Positions 1-12,783 of a stretch of 64,000 bases of DNA are shown in pieces (the first letter of the stretch is position 1; the number at the start of each line of letters is the position of its first letter). The DNA comes from Blepharisma stoltei (lineage: Eukaryota; Ciliophora; Heterotrichea; Heterotrichida; Blepharismidae): assembly GCA_914767885.1 (NCBI GenBank), contig CAJZBQ010000055.1:1-64000 (forward strand). The letters run 5' to 3'. The notes below the pieces were generated by a model. That model worked only from the letters and a program-made list of their open reading frames with translations, was not told where the DNA came from and searched no databases. The position numbers were made by a program, and so were the translations under genes.

Positions 1-3000
1 CTAACACCCTAACACCCTAACACCCTAACACCCTAACACCCTAACACCCTAACACCCTAACACCCTAACACCCTAACACCCACACCCTAACACCCTAACA
101 CCCTAACACCCTAACACCCTAACACCCTAACACCCTAACACCCTAACACCCTAACACCCTAACACCCTAACACCCTAACACCCTAACACCCTAACACCCT
201 AACACCCTAACACCCTAACACCCTAACACCCTAACACCCTAACACCCTAACACCCTAACACCCTAACACCCTAACACCCTAACACCCTAACACCCTAACA
301 CCCTAACACCCTAACACCCTAACACCCTAACACCCTAACACCCTAACACCCTAACACCCTAACACCCTAACACCCTAACACCCTAACACCCTAACACCCT
401 AACACCCTAACACCCTAACACCCTAACACCCTAACACCCTAACACCCTAACACCCTAACACCCTAACACCCTAACACCCTAACACCCTAACACCCTAACA
501 CCCTAACACCCTAACACCCTAACACCCTAACACCCTAACACCCTAACACCCTAACACCCTAACACCCTAACACCCAACACCCTAACACCCTAACACCCTA
601 ACACCCAACACCCTAACACCCTAACACCCTAACACCCTAACACCCTAACACCCTAACACCCTAACACCCTAACACCCTAACACCCTAACACCCTAACACC
701 CTAACACCCTAACACCCTAACACCCTAACACCCTAACACCCTAACACCCTAACACCCTAACACCCTAACACCCTAACACCCTAACACCCTAACACCCTAA
801 CACCCTAACACCCTAACACCCTAACACCCTAACACCCTAACACCCTAACACCCTAACACCCTAACACCCTAACACCCTAACACCCTAACACCCTAACACC
901 CTAACACCCTAACACCCTAACACCCTAACACCCTAACACCCTAACACCCTAACACCCTAACACCCTAACACCCTAACACCCTAACACCCTAACACCCTAA
1001 CACCCTAACACCCTAACACCCTAACACCCTAACACCCTAACACCCTAACACCCTAACACCCTAACACCCTAACACCCTAACACCCTAACACCCTAACACC
1101 CTAACACCCTAACACCCTAACACCCTAACACCCTAACACCCTAACACCCTAACACCCTAACACCCTAACACCCTAACACCCTAACACCCTAACACCCTAA
1201 CACCCTAACACCCTAACACCCTAACACCCTAACACCCTAACACCCTAACACCCTAACACCCTAACACCCTAACACCCTAACACCCTAACACCCTAACACC
1301 CTAACACCCTAACACCCTAACACCCTAACACCCTAACACCCTAACACCCTAACACCCTAACACCCTAACACCCTAACACCCTAACACCCTAACACCCTAA
1401 CACCCTAACACCCTAACACCCTAACACCCTAACACCCTAACACCCTAACACCCTAACACCCTAACACCCTAACACCCTAACACCCTAACACCCTAACACC
1501 CTAACACCCTAACACCCTAACACCCTAACACCCTAACACCCTAACACCCTAACACCCTAACACCCTAACACCCTAACACCCTAACACCCTAACACCCTAA
1601 CACCCTAACACCCTAACACCCTAACACCCTAACACCCTAACACCCTAACACCCTAACACCCTAACACCCTAACACCCTAACACCCTAACACCCTAACACC
1701 CTAACACCCTAACACCCTAACACCCTAACACCCTAACACCCTAACACCCTAACACCCTAACACCCTAACACCCTAACACCCTAACACCCTAACACCCTAA
1801 CACCCTAACACCCTAACACCCTAACACCCTAACACCCTAACACCCTAACACCCTAACACCCTAACACCCTAACACCCTAACACCCTAACACCCTAACACC
1901 CTAACACCCTAACACCCTAACACCCTAACACCCTAACACCCTAACACCCTAACACCCTAACACCCTAACACCCTAACACCCTAACACCCTAACACCCTAA
2001 CACCCTAACACCCTAACACCCTAACACCCTAACACCCTAACACCCTAACACCCTAACACCCTAACACCCTAACACCCTAACACCCTAACACCCTAACACC
2101 CTAACACCCTAACACCCTAACACCCTAACACCCTAACACCCTAACACCCTAACACCCTAACACCCTAACACCCTAACACCCTAACACCCTAACACCCTAA
2201 CACCCTAACACCCTAACACCCTAACACCCTAACACCCTAACACCCTAACACCCTAACACCCTAACACCCTAACACCCTAACACCCTAACACCCTAACACC
2301 CTAACACCCTAACACCCTAACACCCTAACACCCTAACACCCTAACACCCTAACACCCTAACACCCTAACACCCTAACACCCTAACACCCTAACACCCTAA
2401 CACCCTAACACCCTAACACCCTAACACCCTAACACCCTAACACCCTAACACCCTAACACCCTAACACCCTAACACCCTAACACCCTAACACCCTAACACC
2501 CTAACACCCTAACACCCTAACACCCTAACACCCTAACACCCTAACACCCTAACACCCTAACACCCTAACACCCTAACACCCTAACACCCTAACACCCTAA
2601 CACCCTAACACCCTAACACCCTAACACCCTAACACCCTAACACCCTAACACCCTAACACCCTAACACCCTAACACCCTAACACCCTAACACCCTAACACC
2701 CTAACACCCTAACACCCTAACACCCTAACACCCTAACACCCTAACACCCTAACACCCTAACACCCTAACACCCTAACACCCTAACACCCTAACACCCTAA
2801 CACCCTAACACCCTAACACCCTAACACCCTAACACCCTAACACCCTAACACCCTAACACCCTAACACCCTAACACCCTAACACCCTAACACCCTAACACC
2901 CTAACACCCTAACACCCTAACACCCTAACACCCTAACACCCTAACACCCTAACACCCTAACACCCTAACACCCTAACACCCTAACACCCTAACACCCTAA

Positions 3001-3138
3001 CACCCTAACACCCTAACACCCTAACACCCTAACACCCTAACACCCTAACACCCTAACACCCTAACACCCTAACACCCTAACACCCTAACACCCTAACACC
3101 CTAACACCCTAACACCCTAACACCCTAACACCCTAACA
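1..3138. repeat. Telomere, about 390 copies of CCCTAACA
   Basis: An uninterrupted array of the 8-mer CCCTAACA with the C-rich strand 5' to 3', as expected at a left chromosome end. Only three units are imperfect: CCCACA at 79-84 and CCCAACA at 573-579 and 604-610; the inner 2.5 kb is uniform. The array stops abruptly at CCCTAACA followed by TTAATTTAATAA. This repeat is known from heterotrichs (Stentor, Blepharisma). Three kilobases is far longer than usual somatic ciliate telomeres, which I take as support for a germline chromosome. Confidence 0.97.
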
Positions 3139-4484
3139 TTAATTTAATAAAATATAAAATTACTAATACTAAATGGAAGGCATAATCACATTTAGATAAG
3201 CATAGATAGTAGTAGTAGAGTCTTCAGAAGTTAAAAAGACTTTCTAAAAATTTTAAAGACATGATTCTAATTCAGCCTTACAACAATGGAAATCTAAATA
3301 AACTTTATTTAAAAACCCAAGCATACTAGCTAAAGATTTGATCTTAATTTTTTAAAGAGAAGCACGAGCTCTGACTAAAATGCGTACTATAAAGAAAGAT
3401 GCGACTATGTATCTGCCCTTGCCTTTATCGAATGAAATATTGAAACGATTGATAAAAGTATACTGAAGGGGTATTTTGGAGATAGATTTTTGATTAAAGG
3501 GGCAAGACTTTGGAGTTCTGAAAAAGTATATTTGGAAATGATAACTGGATTAAAGAATTAAATATTATAGATTTCGTAAAAAATTACCAAACTAGAATAG
3601 CTTATTTTTTTGTTTTTGTATATAATATCTTTATGTCTACTCTTAGATAAAATAAGCATTTGTATATTTTTAAATATTAAAAAATGTAAAAAATCAATTA
3701 AAATTCAAATAGTAAATTTATTAAAAATTACCCAAAGGGGAAGGAGAATAATATTTATATTTTCTGTTCATTTGGCGATAAAAATATATTTAAAAAAATT
3801 TAGTTGTGAGATCTGACTGTCAATTTCTTTAGGACCTTTGTAATCCCATTTATCAGAATCGATAAATATCCCTTGAATTTTTAATTTTTTCTTTTCAAAA
3901 ACGCTTATAGGCATCCTTCTATAAATCTATAATGTCTTAAATAGAAAGAAGACTTAAATGGGTGATTAAATAACATTTAAAGACACATATCCTATCAAAT
4001 ATAACATTCCTAAACAATAATACGTCTTACAGAGCTTATATAAAATTTATTGTATTTATTATTGCAATAGAGCTTTTAAAGCATAAAATAATTAATTCTA
4101 TTATTCATAGATATAAATGCAATTTTAATTTTTTCTTTTTGGTGAGAAGCATATATTTAGTTTCAATTAAAATCAAATTTATATCAACAGCTCTTAAGGA
4201 GCGCGATGCTTCAGTCTAAAAGCCCGAAAAGAGCAATAAGTCTGACCTGAAATATGTGGAATTCTCGAAAGTGTGAAAAATCAAAAAAATCTGAAAATTT
4301 ATTTTTAGGTAGATTAAAGACCTATTCTTACTGCGCATTTAAAATACTTCATCCTTATATGCTTTATTTCTCCAATTTTGAGAAATTTCCCAATATATTT
4401 AAAATGAATGGAATTAATATAATCTTTATTAAGAGTGTAAAAATTTAAATATCAAAATCTTATTCTAAATTAAAAGCTTAGATT
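3139..4484. other. Subtelomeric spacer
   Basis: AT-rich sequence between the telomere and the first intact gene. Apart from a relic of the subtelomeric B-box family (3819-4020) I see no coding signal; the short open frames at 3610 and 4254 have no recognisable content. Confidence 0.6.
3819..4020 (-). pseudogene. Relic of the subtelomeric B-box gene family
   Basis: Reverse-strand translation gives FEKKKLKIQGIFIDSDKWDY then KGPKEIDSQ, nearly the same as residues about 63-92 of copy A. The zinc-binding N-terminus and the rest are missing, but sequence similar to the 5' flank of copy A continues to about 4020. This is a decayed fragment. Confidence 0.75.
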
Positions 4485-6065
4485 TTAGAATTTAATTATG
4501 CTTTTCTTGTTAAGGTCAAACTTATATCAATAATTTTTAACATCACTGCACTCAGACTTATCATAAGGCTTATTATAACTATATGTAGTTATGAATTTTA
4601 AATAAAGTGCTCCATCATTATACACACTATATTTTAAATGCATCCACTCTTTCGGTGTTTTTCCAATTTTAAATCAATTATATTCATTATTTTCCTCACA
4701 TTCAAAAATTGATCCAAATAATTCGAATATATATACTCTGGAGCCATAAGAAACTAGGTATCTTGATCCTGAAAAATATAAATCTGAATATAGGATCAAG
4801 GAGAAACTGTCTATTAATAAATCAAACTTCATTATTATTCTTCAGTAATTTGTGGAGTATATAATGCTTTTATTGAATAAAATCATATTACTATAACACA
4901 TTTCTGATTGTATTTTATATTTATTCATAGTATTTTTTAATAAATTATGTTTGCATAAAACCCATGATCTTGGTTCATTTTTAGGATTTTGAAGGGAATA
5001 AACCGTACTGTCATAATACACAAATGAGCATGGTGGAATTAATTTATTAGTAGGGTTTTTCAATATCGGCATAAATTGTGAATTTGCGAAAATTTCTTCA
5101 TCGTAGCTTTTAATTTTTTTCTCTGAGAGATAAAAACGATTTCGTAATAAAAATAAATTAGTTAGGGAATTCGAAATCTGACTGTCTATTAAAATCGATA
5201 ATAAACAATTCTGAATATAATCTAGATTGAAAAAGGAATAATTCATTAAAATTTTATATCCCTTACGAATTGGCAATAAAAATTTCCTTAATGCTTTTTC
5301 TAGCTGAGACATACAATTTTGCAATCAATCAACCCATATACTTTCAATCCGTAATGACTCTAAGCAGCCAATTGTTTTATTATAAATATTAGTGGATTCC
5401 TCAACATACCCCTCATATTTTGATTTAAATCAGCTGCTTATTAGACAGAATCTATTTATTTCGTTAATAGTGCCAATCCCTAGTTGAAAGGGTAGAAGGT
5501 ATTTTTGGATTTTTTGCTTAATTTCTTCAAATGTAGAGTCGTATTTAAGCTCACAAAGCTTATTATCTTGAATAAATTGAAATTCATTTTTTACTTGAAT
5601 TGGAATTTCAGAGATTATTTTATTTATTTTATCGAGCAAGAAATTAATTCTGAAATAAGCCCAGCAGTAATTTGTGCATTTTTCTCTTATTTTCTGAGTT
5701 TTCTCCATTATATCTCATATAAGTAAATCTAAATTTCTCACACTTTTAGCTTCTAAAGCTGATTGAAACATTTCCTTAATTTTTTCTATTCCTTTGTCAA
5801 TTTCCTTAGGACCGTTGTAATCCCATTTATCTGGGTCTATAGTGATTCCTTGAATTTTTAGTTTTTTCTTTTCAAGCTCATTTTTTTCATTCAGAAGGAC
5901 TTCAAGGACTGCATTGATTTCATGCAGACTTTCGTGTTCTTTATTACAATCCTTGAGATGAGAATCGAAATGAGTAGCACAGAAAAAACTACCTGATGAT
6001 AAATAATTGCAAATATATATAACTTTAGAGCGGCAGGTTGGGATAAAACACTTATAAGCTTCCAT
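4485..6065 (-). CDS. Subtelomeric B-box-like zinc finger protein, copy A
   Basis: Single-exon gene of 526 codons plus TAA, open only if TGA is Trp (for example LLIWDIMEK and LISSWFKSKY). The N-terminus is rich in paired Cys/His (C6, C11, C19, C29, H32, H36, C40, H44, H48), resembling a B-box zinc finger. A coiled-coil-like stretch (NELEKKKLKIQG) follows. The rest is a family-specific helical region and a C-terminal domain (ECEENNEY, KFDLNKKSIIKF). The start is the ATG just before the Cys cluster. Copies B and C and relics lie on both sides in the same orientation. This is the only copy without inserts, so it serves as the uninterrupted reference. Function unknown; B-box proteins often act as scaffolds, which is inference only. 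Confidence 0.85.
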
Positions 6066-7008
6066 TCTACAAATATATAAAATGTCTTAATATCAAGAAA
6101 ACTTAATAGATAATAAAATCTCACATAAATTTATATTGTTCATCAAAATTTACATTCCTAAACAATAAAGCGACTACATTTAGTAGCATTTCAAAACCTA
6201 TACTATTACAAATAATGATGAAACCAGAATAAAGCTGGCTAATTTATCAGGGCTAAAGCGCATCAAGCTTTTTAAAATTCAAAACTCATAGTTTTCTTAA
6301 GATTCAAAAATGATCCAAAGCTTTCTCATATATATGATATGGAATTATGAGAAACAAGAAATTTTGCATCAAATATTTAGATCCCATTTCCCCAAGCTCT
6401 CCAAGCCCTCTCAAAAACCCTACTTATGATTGATAGAAAGAAATACTGAAGATACTGCAGTATATTAATTTCTGCATCATTCTAGAGCAATTTGTAGTAT
6501 AGTTTCTGATAAAAACTCTATCTCTTGGCAGTGGAATAAGATACTTTTGGGAAAAATTAACTATTTTATCAAGTTTTGCTTATATTTTGTATTAATAATT
6601 AAATGAATTTATTAGATTTATATAAAAATGAATTATTAAGAATTTTAAAACTGCTAGGCATGCTAATTGATCATAATTAATGCTTAAATATATCTTTACG
6701 GCTATTCAATTCTTTGACTTTATTTACGAATGACCCATTCAATTTGACTAATCAGATATTACTTGGTATATTCATGTTTAAGAGTGAGACCTATTAATCT
6801 AGATCCACATATACTTTATTAACAAATGAAAGCTCTCTTTTGACTAAAAATGATTTTACTTTGTATATTTGCTTAAGGGATGGAATTATTCATTAAGGGT
6901 TATTGAGCATAATTATAAACTTTATTAGATTAATAAATCTCGATATAATTATTAAAAAAAATATAAATATTAAAATTCTAAATTTTATGTTCTAAAATAA
7001 ACGCTTCA
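6066..7008. other. Intergenic, with B-box family relics
   Basis: About 940 bp without an intact gene. At 6301-6370 the reverse strand encodes DAKFLVSHNS and IYEKALDHF, a decayed match to the C-terminal domain of the B-box family. Nothing else is recognisable. Confidence 0.55.
6301..6370 (-). pseudogene. C-terminal relic of the B-box family
   Basis: Reverse translation DAKFLVSHNSISYIYEKALD lines up with SRYLVSYGSRVYIFE of copy A. Only this part is recognisable. Confidence 0.5.
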
Positions 7009-8744
7009 TTATAATTTAATTAAGCTTTTCTTGCTAAGGTCAAATTTAAACCAATCACTTTTCTTGATTTTATAATCTATTCTTTCTCCACTATAATAAA
7101 AGTATATACCCTTCTTATCGAGAATACTTGGGATATCCTCGTCATCAAATAGAGTATCGATTTTGAAATAAAATGCTCCTTCATGATAGACACTACATTT
7201 CAAAATATTTCAATTATTATTTGTTTTCCCAATTTCGGACCAAATATATTCATTATTTTCCTCACACTCAAAAATTGATCCACAATTTTCTATTATATAT
7301 GCTCTGGTATCATAAGAAACTAAGATTATTTTCGACCATACGTGAAAAGTCAATGGCAACTCTAATGCTTTGTCTCCATAACGTTGGCCAACTCAAATTT
7401 CATATGCAGAAGTGTAAATACTGTACGGGAGAGCTGAAATTCAGTCACCTTAGCTTCTGGCAAAATTGCCTCAGCATAAGAACCCAGTATCAAGATAGGA
7501 GTATAAGACAAAATCTAATTCACAAGAAAACCTCCGTGGGAGAGCTAAACTTTCTGTTTCAGCAAACTTTCCACTGAGCTGGTATATTTGTTTTAGAGTG
7601 ACGACTCCATAAAATTTTTTGGTCCACCCACTCTATCAGGAGTGCATCTCAAAGCCACTATTCCATGAATGCCGCCATTTATTTTATAAGAAACTAAAAT
7701 CTTCCACCCCTGGAGTTCAGAATCTGAGTATGTAATCGTAGAGCAACTGTTTATTAATAAATCGAATTTCACTATTTTTCTTTTATTTTCTAAGAAGGCA
7801 ATAATGCTTTTATTGAAAAAAGCCAATTGATTATTTCAATTATTAACTCACATAAATTCATATTTATTCAGTGTATTTTTTACCAAATCATACCTGCATA
7901 GAAAATCTAATCAACATTTATTTTTATTATAATCGTAAGTACCTTTTTTAATAAAATAAATAGCATTTTCATAGTACAAAAACTGGCCATTCATAAGTTT
8001 ATTATTCGGACTTTTCAATAATGACATCAACTGAGAATTTGCAATAATTTCTTCATAATCCTTAATTTTGTCATAAATTTGATTGAAAAACGACTTAAGA
8101 TCTCTATATAAAATATATGAATTTGTTAACTCACGTAAAATATTATCAAAAATATTGAACTCAGTTTTTCAAAAGTATTCGTATTGCTCATTCTTAGTAT
8201 AAATTCTGCTTTGTAAATATTTACTAAAAATTGAATTTTTATCTTTTACTAAAATAACTGATAAAAAATACATAGCATTAGTAAATAAGGGACTTGATGA
8301 AGAGAATGAAATTTTTAACAATCCTTGCAAGGTTTGCAGCATAGGCATGCAATTTTCTAAAAAATCGATCAATTTGATTTCATTTTGTAATAACTCTAAG
8401 CGCTCAATCGCTTTCTTATAAATTTTATTGCATTCCTCAACATACTCCTCATATTTTGATTTAAGTCAGCTGCTTATTAGACAGAATCTATTTATTTCGT
8501 TAATAGTGCCAATCCCTAGTTGAAAGGGTAGAAGGTATTTTTGGATTTTTTGCTTAATTTCTTCAAATGTAAAGTCATTTTTTAGCTCATAAAACTTATT
8601 ATCTTGAATAAATTGGATTTCATTTTCTACTTGAATTGGAATTTCAGACATTATTTTATTTATTTTTTCAAACAAAAAATCAATCCTGAAATAAGCCCAG
8701 CAGTAATTTGTGCATTTTTCTCTTATTTTCTGAGTTTTCTTCAT
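7009..8744 (-). CDS. Subtelomeric family copy B (lacks the B-box)
   Basis: Homologous to copy A from MKKTQKIREKCTNYC onward, with many TGA-Trp codons, ending at TAA 7009-7011. The only interruption is a 374-bp IES (7312-7685); its removal gives 453 residues in frame. The N-terminal zinc-finger exon of copies A and C is missing: upstream of 8744 the sequence matches one half of the copy C IES instead (with the shared TTATATGAGATA). The gene is therefore either 5'-truncated by loss of the distal exon or its exon lies beyond an unrecognised insert. Possibly a pseudogene, though the rest is open. Confidence 0.7.
7312..7685. other. IES in copy B (374 bp, 12-bp direct repeat)
   Basis: Flanked by ATAAGAAACTAA at 7312-7323 and 7686-7697. 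Copy A has one uninterrupted copy of this site at the same codons. Excision restores KILVSYDTRAYI in frame. The insert is homologous to the copy C insert but lacks its nested MITE. Confidence 0.85.
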
Positions 8745-9362
8745 AATATCTCATATAAAAAGACAGAAAAGTTAATCAGAGTCATTAAAGAAAATGCTTT
8801 GCTAATATTTTGTAGGATACCTGCAAAGATTAATATTTTGCCAGAGATAGGCTTATTATAATTATTATGCAAAACATAATTACTTATTTGATATCTATGC
8901 TATGCTTATTACTAATAATAAAAACCGCTCTAATTTGGAATTTAGAAAAATATCATAAGTAGCACATATATTTTACTCTTGAATTGACTCAATTTTGCAA
9001 GCAATATGAGCATGCTTTCTAAGAAATTAATTTTGTATATATACATTTTGCCTAATTAAATTACACTAAATAACTTTGGCATTTTACTAAAGCTTATAAG
9101 TTGTTAGAAATGCTTTATTAAATTTATTTAAATTAAAAGTAAGATGGTGATACTCTCAGCATTATCAGTCAAAGGATATTTAATTCAATTTAATAATTTG
9201 GCTATCCTTTTCATTACTAAAATTAGCTTCTAATTTGAAAACTATAAATCGAAGCTTTAAAGTATATTGAGCATCATTATAAACTTTATTAGATTAATAA
9301 AACTCAATATAATTATTAGCAGAAATAAAGAATATAAATATTAAAATTCTAAATTTTATGTT
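8745..9362. other. Intergenic between copies B and C
   Basis: The first 130 bp match the 5' part (gene orientation) of the copy C IES at 11560-11940, so copy B kept one half of an insertion. The remainder is AT-rich with no recognisable gene. Confidence 0.5.
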
Positions 9363-12294
9363 CTAAAATAAATGCTGCATTTCGAATTTAATTAAACTTT
9401 TCTTGTTAAGGTCAAATTTATATCATTCTTCTTTGATTTCGTAGGATGTTCAACTCTCATAAATATTATCCTCCATATCAATAATATCCTTATGACTATT
9501 ATAAAAATAAACACCCTTCATATCAAATTTAATTTTACTATGGATTTTGAAATAAAATGCTCCATCATTATACACACTGCATTCCAAATTATCTCAGTGA
9601 TAATTTGTTTTCCCTATTTCAGACCAAATATATTCATTATTTTCCTCACACTCAAAAATGGATCCATAATTTTCAAATATATATGCTCTGGTACCATAAG
9701 AAACTAACTAACCATCGGCGAACGTACAAACATATTGAAAAATCCTATTTTTTGCAGAAAATTTTTATAATAAATAGTTGATATATAGTTAATAATTAGT
9801 ATAATGAAATCTCTAGCTAATTCTGTTAATTTTAGACAGCTTGCGTTTTAAAACATAAATTTTACAAATTAAATAAATATTACTTTACAATTTTTACGAT
9901 TTGGGATTTTTTTAAATTTCGAAAAAAAATTGGACAATTTTTTTTAAAAAAAGGAGGCGGAGTAATGCTGGCCAACTCAAACTTCATATACCGAAGTTTA
10001 AATACTGCAAGGGGAGCTAAAATTCAATCATCTTAAGCTTCTTGCAAAATTCCCTCTGCTAAGGAAACAGATAATCATGATAAGACAAAACCTAATTCAC
10101 AAGAAAACCTCCGTGGGAGAGCTAAACTTTCAGTTTCAGCAAGCTTTCCATTGAGCTGGTCTATTTGTTTAAAAGCGATTTTACCAAAAATCTTTCTAGT
10201 CTATCCTCTCCATAAGGAGTGCACCTCAAAACAACTATTCCATGAATGCCATCATTAATTTTATAAGAAACTAAAAACTTTCACCCCTTGAATTTATTAT
10301 CTGAATATGTAATCATAGAGTAACTGTCTATTAATAAATCGAATGTCACTATTTTTCTTTCATTTTCTACCAAAGCAATAATGCTTTTATTGAAAAAAGC
10401 CAATTTATTTTCTATTTTATTAATTCTCATAAATCAATATTTATTCAAGGTATTTTTTACCAAATCGTATCTGCATAGAAAATCTAGTGAATCTTTATTT
10501 TTATCGAAAGTAGCATCTTTATAAAAATAAATAGCATTTTCATAGTACAAAAATTCGTCATTAATGAGTTTATTATTTGGGCTTTTCAATAATGACATCA
10601 ATTGCGAATTTGCAATAATTTCTTCAAAATAGTTAATTTTGTCCAGTTTCAAATACTTTTCATTAAAAAACCGCTTACTCTCAGATGAATAAAAAATCAA
10701 AGCTAAGATATTTCAAATATAAAAAAATGTTGCAACCTCTTTAAATTCAAAAATTATTGAAAAATTCTACTGCTGCATAACAAAACTTTGTCCATTAGAG
10801 AAGGAGAATTATATTTTCTATAAAAATCCTTATGTAAACTATATGTTCCCTCTTGTAATAAAAAATTATCAAAAACATTGACTTCAGGAATCTTGCCACT
10901 TAAAAAAAATCTGTTTTGCTCAGTTTCAGTATAAAAGCTTTGCAAATACTTTTGTTTAATATTACTAAAGATTGAATTTTTTTCTTTTACTAAAATCAAT
11001 GACCAAAAATACAGGATAAATTTTTCAGTATAGTAATCAATAGAAAATTTATTTGAACCTAATTCTAACAATTCTAGTAAGGGTTGCAGTTTAGACATGC
11101 AATTTTCTAATCAATCTATCCGTATGCTATCATTTTGTAATAACTCTAATCGCTCAATCGTTTTCTTATAAATTTTATTGCGATCCTCAACATAACATTC
11201 TGATATTATAAAATTTTTATTTTTTGCATTATTTTTTATAGAATAAATAATAAGCCATCAACATACTCCTCATATTTTGATTTAAATCAGCTGCTTACTA
11301 GACAGAGCCTATTTATTTCATTAATAATGCCAATCTCTCTCTGTAAGGGCAAAATGCATTTTTGAAAATTTTGCTTAATTTCTTCAAATGTAGACTCGTT
11401 TTTAAGGTCATAAAACTTATTATCTCGAATAAATTGAAATTTATTTTCTACTTTAACTGAAATTTCTTTATTTATTTTTTCATACCAGAGATTAATCCTG
11501 TAATAAACCCAGCAGTAATTCGTACATTTTTCTCTTATTTTCTGAGTTTTCTTCATCATATCTCATATAAAAAGGAAGAAAAATTAACCAGAGTCATAGA
11601 AACAAACAGCTTCCTAGTTATTTAGATCAATATTTTTTATGATACCTGTTTAAAGATGCTTAATTAATTGAACATAAATATTTGTCAGAGATAAGTTTAT
11701 TATAAATATTATGTAAAAAATAGACATTGGATAATATAAAACCTTTCTTGTTCTACTTCTTTTACATTATACATATTTAACAGTCGATAAAAAGGGGTGT
11801 TTACCGATTATAAAAGACTGTATAATAATTATAATTTTCTGAATATGGGCATGAGTCAATATTCTGTCAGACTTTAAATATCTTTATTAAAAGCATAAAA
11901 ATACCTTCAAAACTTTTTATAATAAATAATAATTAGGATTATCTCATATAAGTAATTCTAAATTTTTTGCACTTTTAGCCTGAAGTGCTAAAAGGAATAT
12001 TTTGCTAATTTTCTCTATTCCTTTGTCAATTTCTTTAGGACCGTTGTAATTTCACTTATCTGGGTCGATAATTATTTCTTGAATTTTTAGTTTTTTCTTT
12101 TCAAGCTCAATTTTTTCATCCAAAAGCATTTCAAGGATTGCAATTATTTCATGAAGACTCCTGTGCTCTTTATTACAATCTTTGAGATGAGAATCGAAAT
12201 GGGTGGCACAGAAAAAATTGCCTGATGATAAATAATTGCACATATATAAAACTTGAAAGGGGCAGGCTGGGATAAAACACTTATAAGCTTCCAT
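9363..12294 (-). CDS. Subtelomeric B-box-like zinc finger protein, copy C, with four IESs
   Basis: Starts MEAYKCFIPACPFQVLYMC, the same Cys/His cluster as copy A, and ends at TAG 9363-9365. Four inserts (381, 71, 101 and 567 bp) interrupt it, each flanked by a direct repeat of 8-12 bp. After removing all four, 2932 bp becomes 1812 bp, or 604 codons. Copy A is insert-free at all these points, so the joins are supported by a paralogue as well as by frame. The C-terminus (EEWYKFDLNKKSLIKF) matches copies A and B with a short extension. Function unknown. Confidence 0.85.
9696..10262. other. IES in copy C (567 bp), with nested MITE
   Basis: Direct repeat ATAAGAAACTAA at 9696-9707 and 10263-10274, the same site as the copy B insert. 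The right-hand 300 bp is homologous to the copy B IES; the left part is a decayed MITE (9712-9962). Excision joins WKFLVSYGTRAYI in frame. Confidence 0.85.
9712..9962. mobile_element. Decayed family-1 MITE inside the copy C IES
   Basis: Flanked by TAA on both sides (9709-9711, 9963-9965). The interior matches the other family-1 elements in reverse orientation (TTAGTATAATGAAATCTCTA, then a poly-A/T stretch). The outer repeats have decayed to CCATCGGCGAACG and GGAGGCGGAG. Copy B shows the corresponding empty site CCATAACGTTGGCC. Confidence 0.75.
10718..10818. other. IES in copy C (101 bp)
   Basis: Direct repeat TATAAAAA at 10718-10725 and 10819-10826. It carries an in-frame stop and a frameshift; excision restores KDFYIWNILALIFY in the frame used by copy B. 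Confidence 0.75.
11187..11257. other. IES in copy C (71 bp)
   Basis: Direct repeat TCAACATA at 11187-11194 and 11258-11265. Excision restores EEYVEDRNKIYKK, matching copy B EEYVEECNKIYKK. Confidence 0.85.
11560..11940. other. IES in copy C (381 bp)
   Basis: Direct repeat ATCTCATATA at 11560-11569 and 11941-11950. Excision restores LELLIWDMMKKTQ, matching copy A LDLLIWDIMEKTQ. Confidence 0.85.
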
Positions 12295-12783
12295 TCTACA
12301 AATATAGAAAATGTCTTAAATAGCAAAAAACTTAAATAGATAAGAAATAACTCATAAATTTAGATTTCATTATCACATAGATAGCAATTTTTTTAATATT
12401 AAAAAAATTCGTTTACTCACAGAGGAAAATTTTACTTCTTTTTTTGGTTGAAATTAACTAAAGTCAATATTTAATGTCGTAAAATCGAATGATAATGCAT
12501 GGATTTTTCATTTTACTAGAACCTCAATTTATAGGATATTTATTTTATAATAATCTCTTTATTCCCAATTTTTTGGCCTAATTTTCAGACATTAGCAGAA
12601 AGAAAATTTCAATGAAGAGATATTAATCTTTAATAGATAATAAACTTTTATAAAATAGTCTTCATCTAGATATGCAAATTAAGACATCCGAAGCTCTACG
12701 TTTTGAATAAATTCAATTATATAAATTAAATAAGACTAAAAAAATAATGAATTTATTTAAACCCATTTTAAACCTTGTAATAG
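12295..12783. other. Intergenic, end of the subtelomeric family
   Basis: About 490 bp of AT-rich sequence separating the subtelomeric family from ordinary single-copy genes. No coding or RNA signal recognised. Confidence 0.5.

Noticed and set aside
1-3138. CRISPR-like or coding tandem repeat
   Set aside because: No spacers; the 8-mer is a known ciliate telomere repeat at a sequence end.
10700-10754. Copy C of the B-box family as a frameshifted pseudogene
   Set aside because: An 8-bp direct repeat 101 bp apart explains the frameshift exactly, and total length then divides by three.
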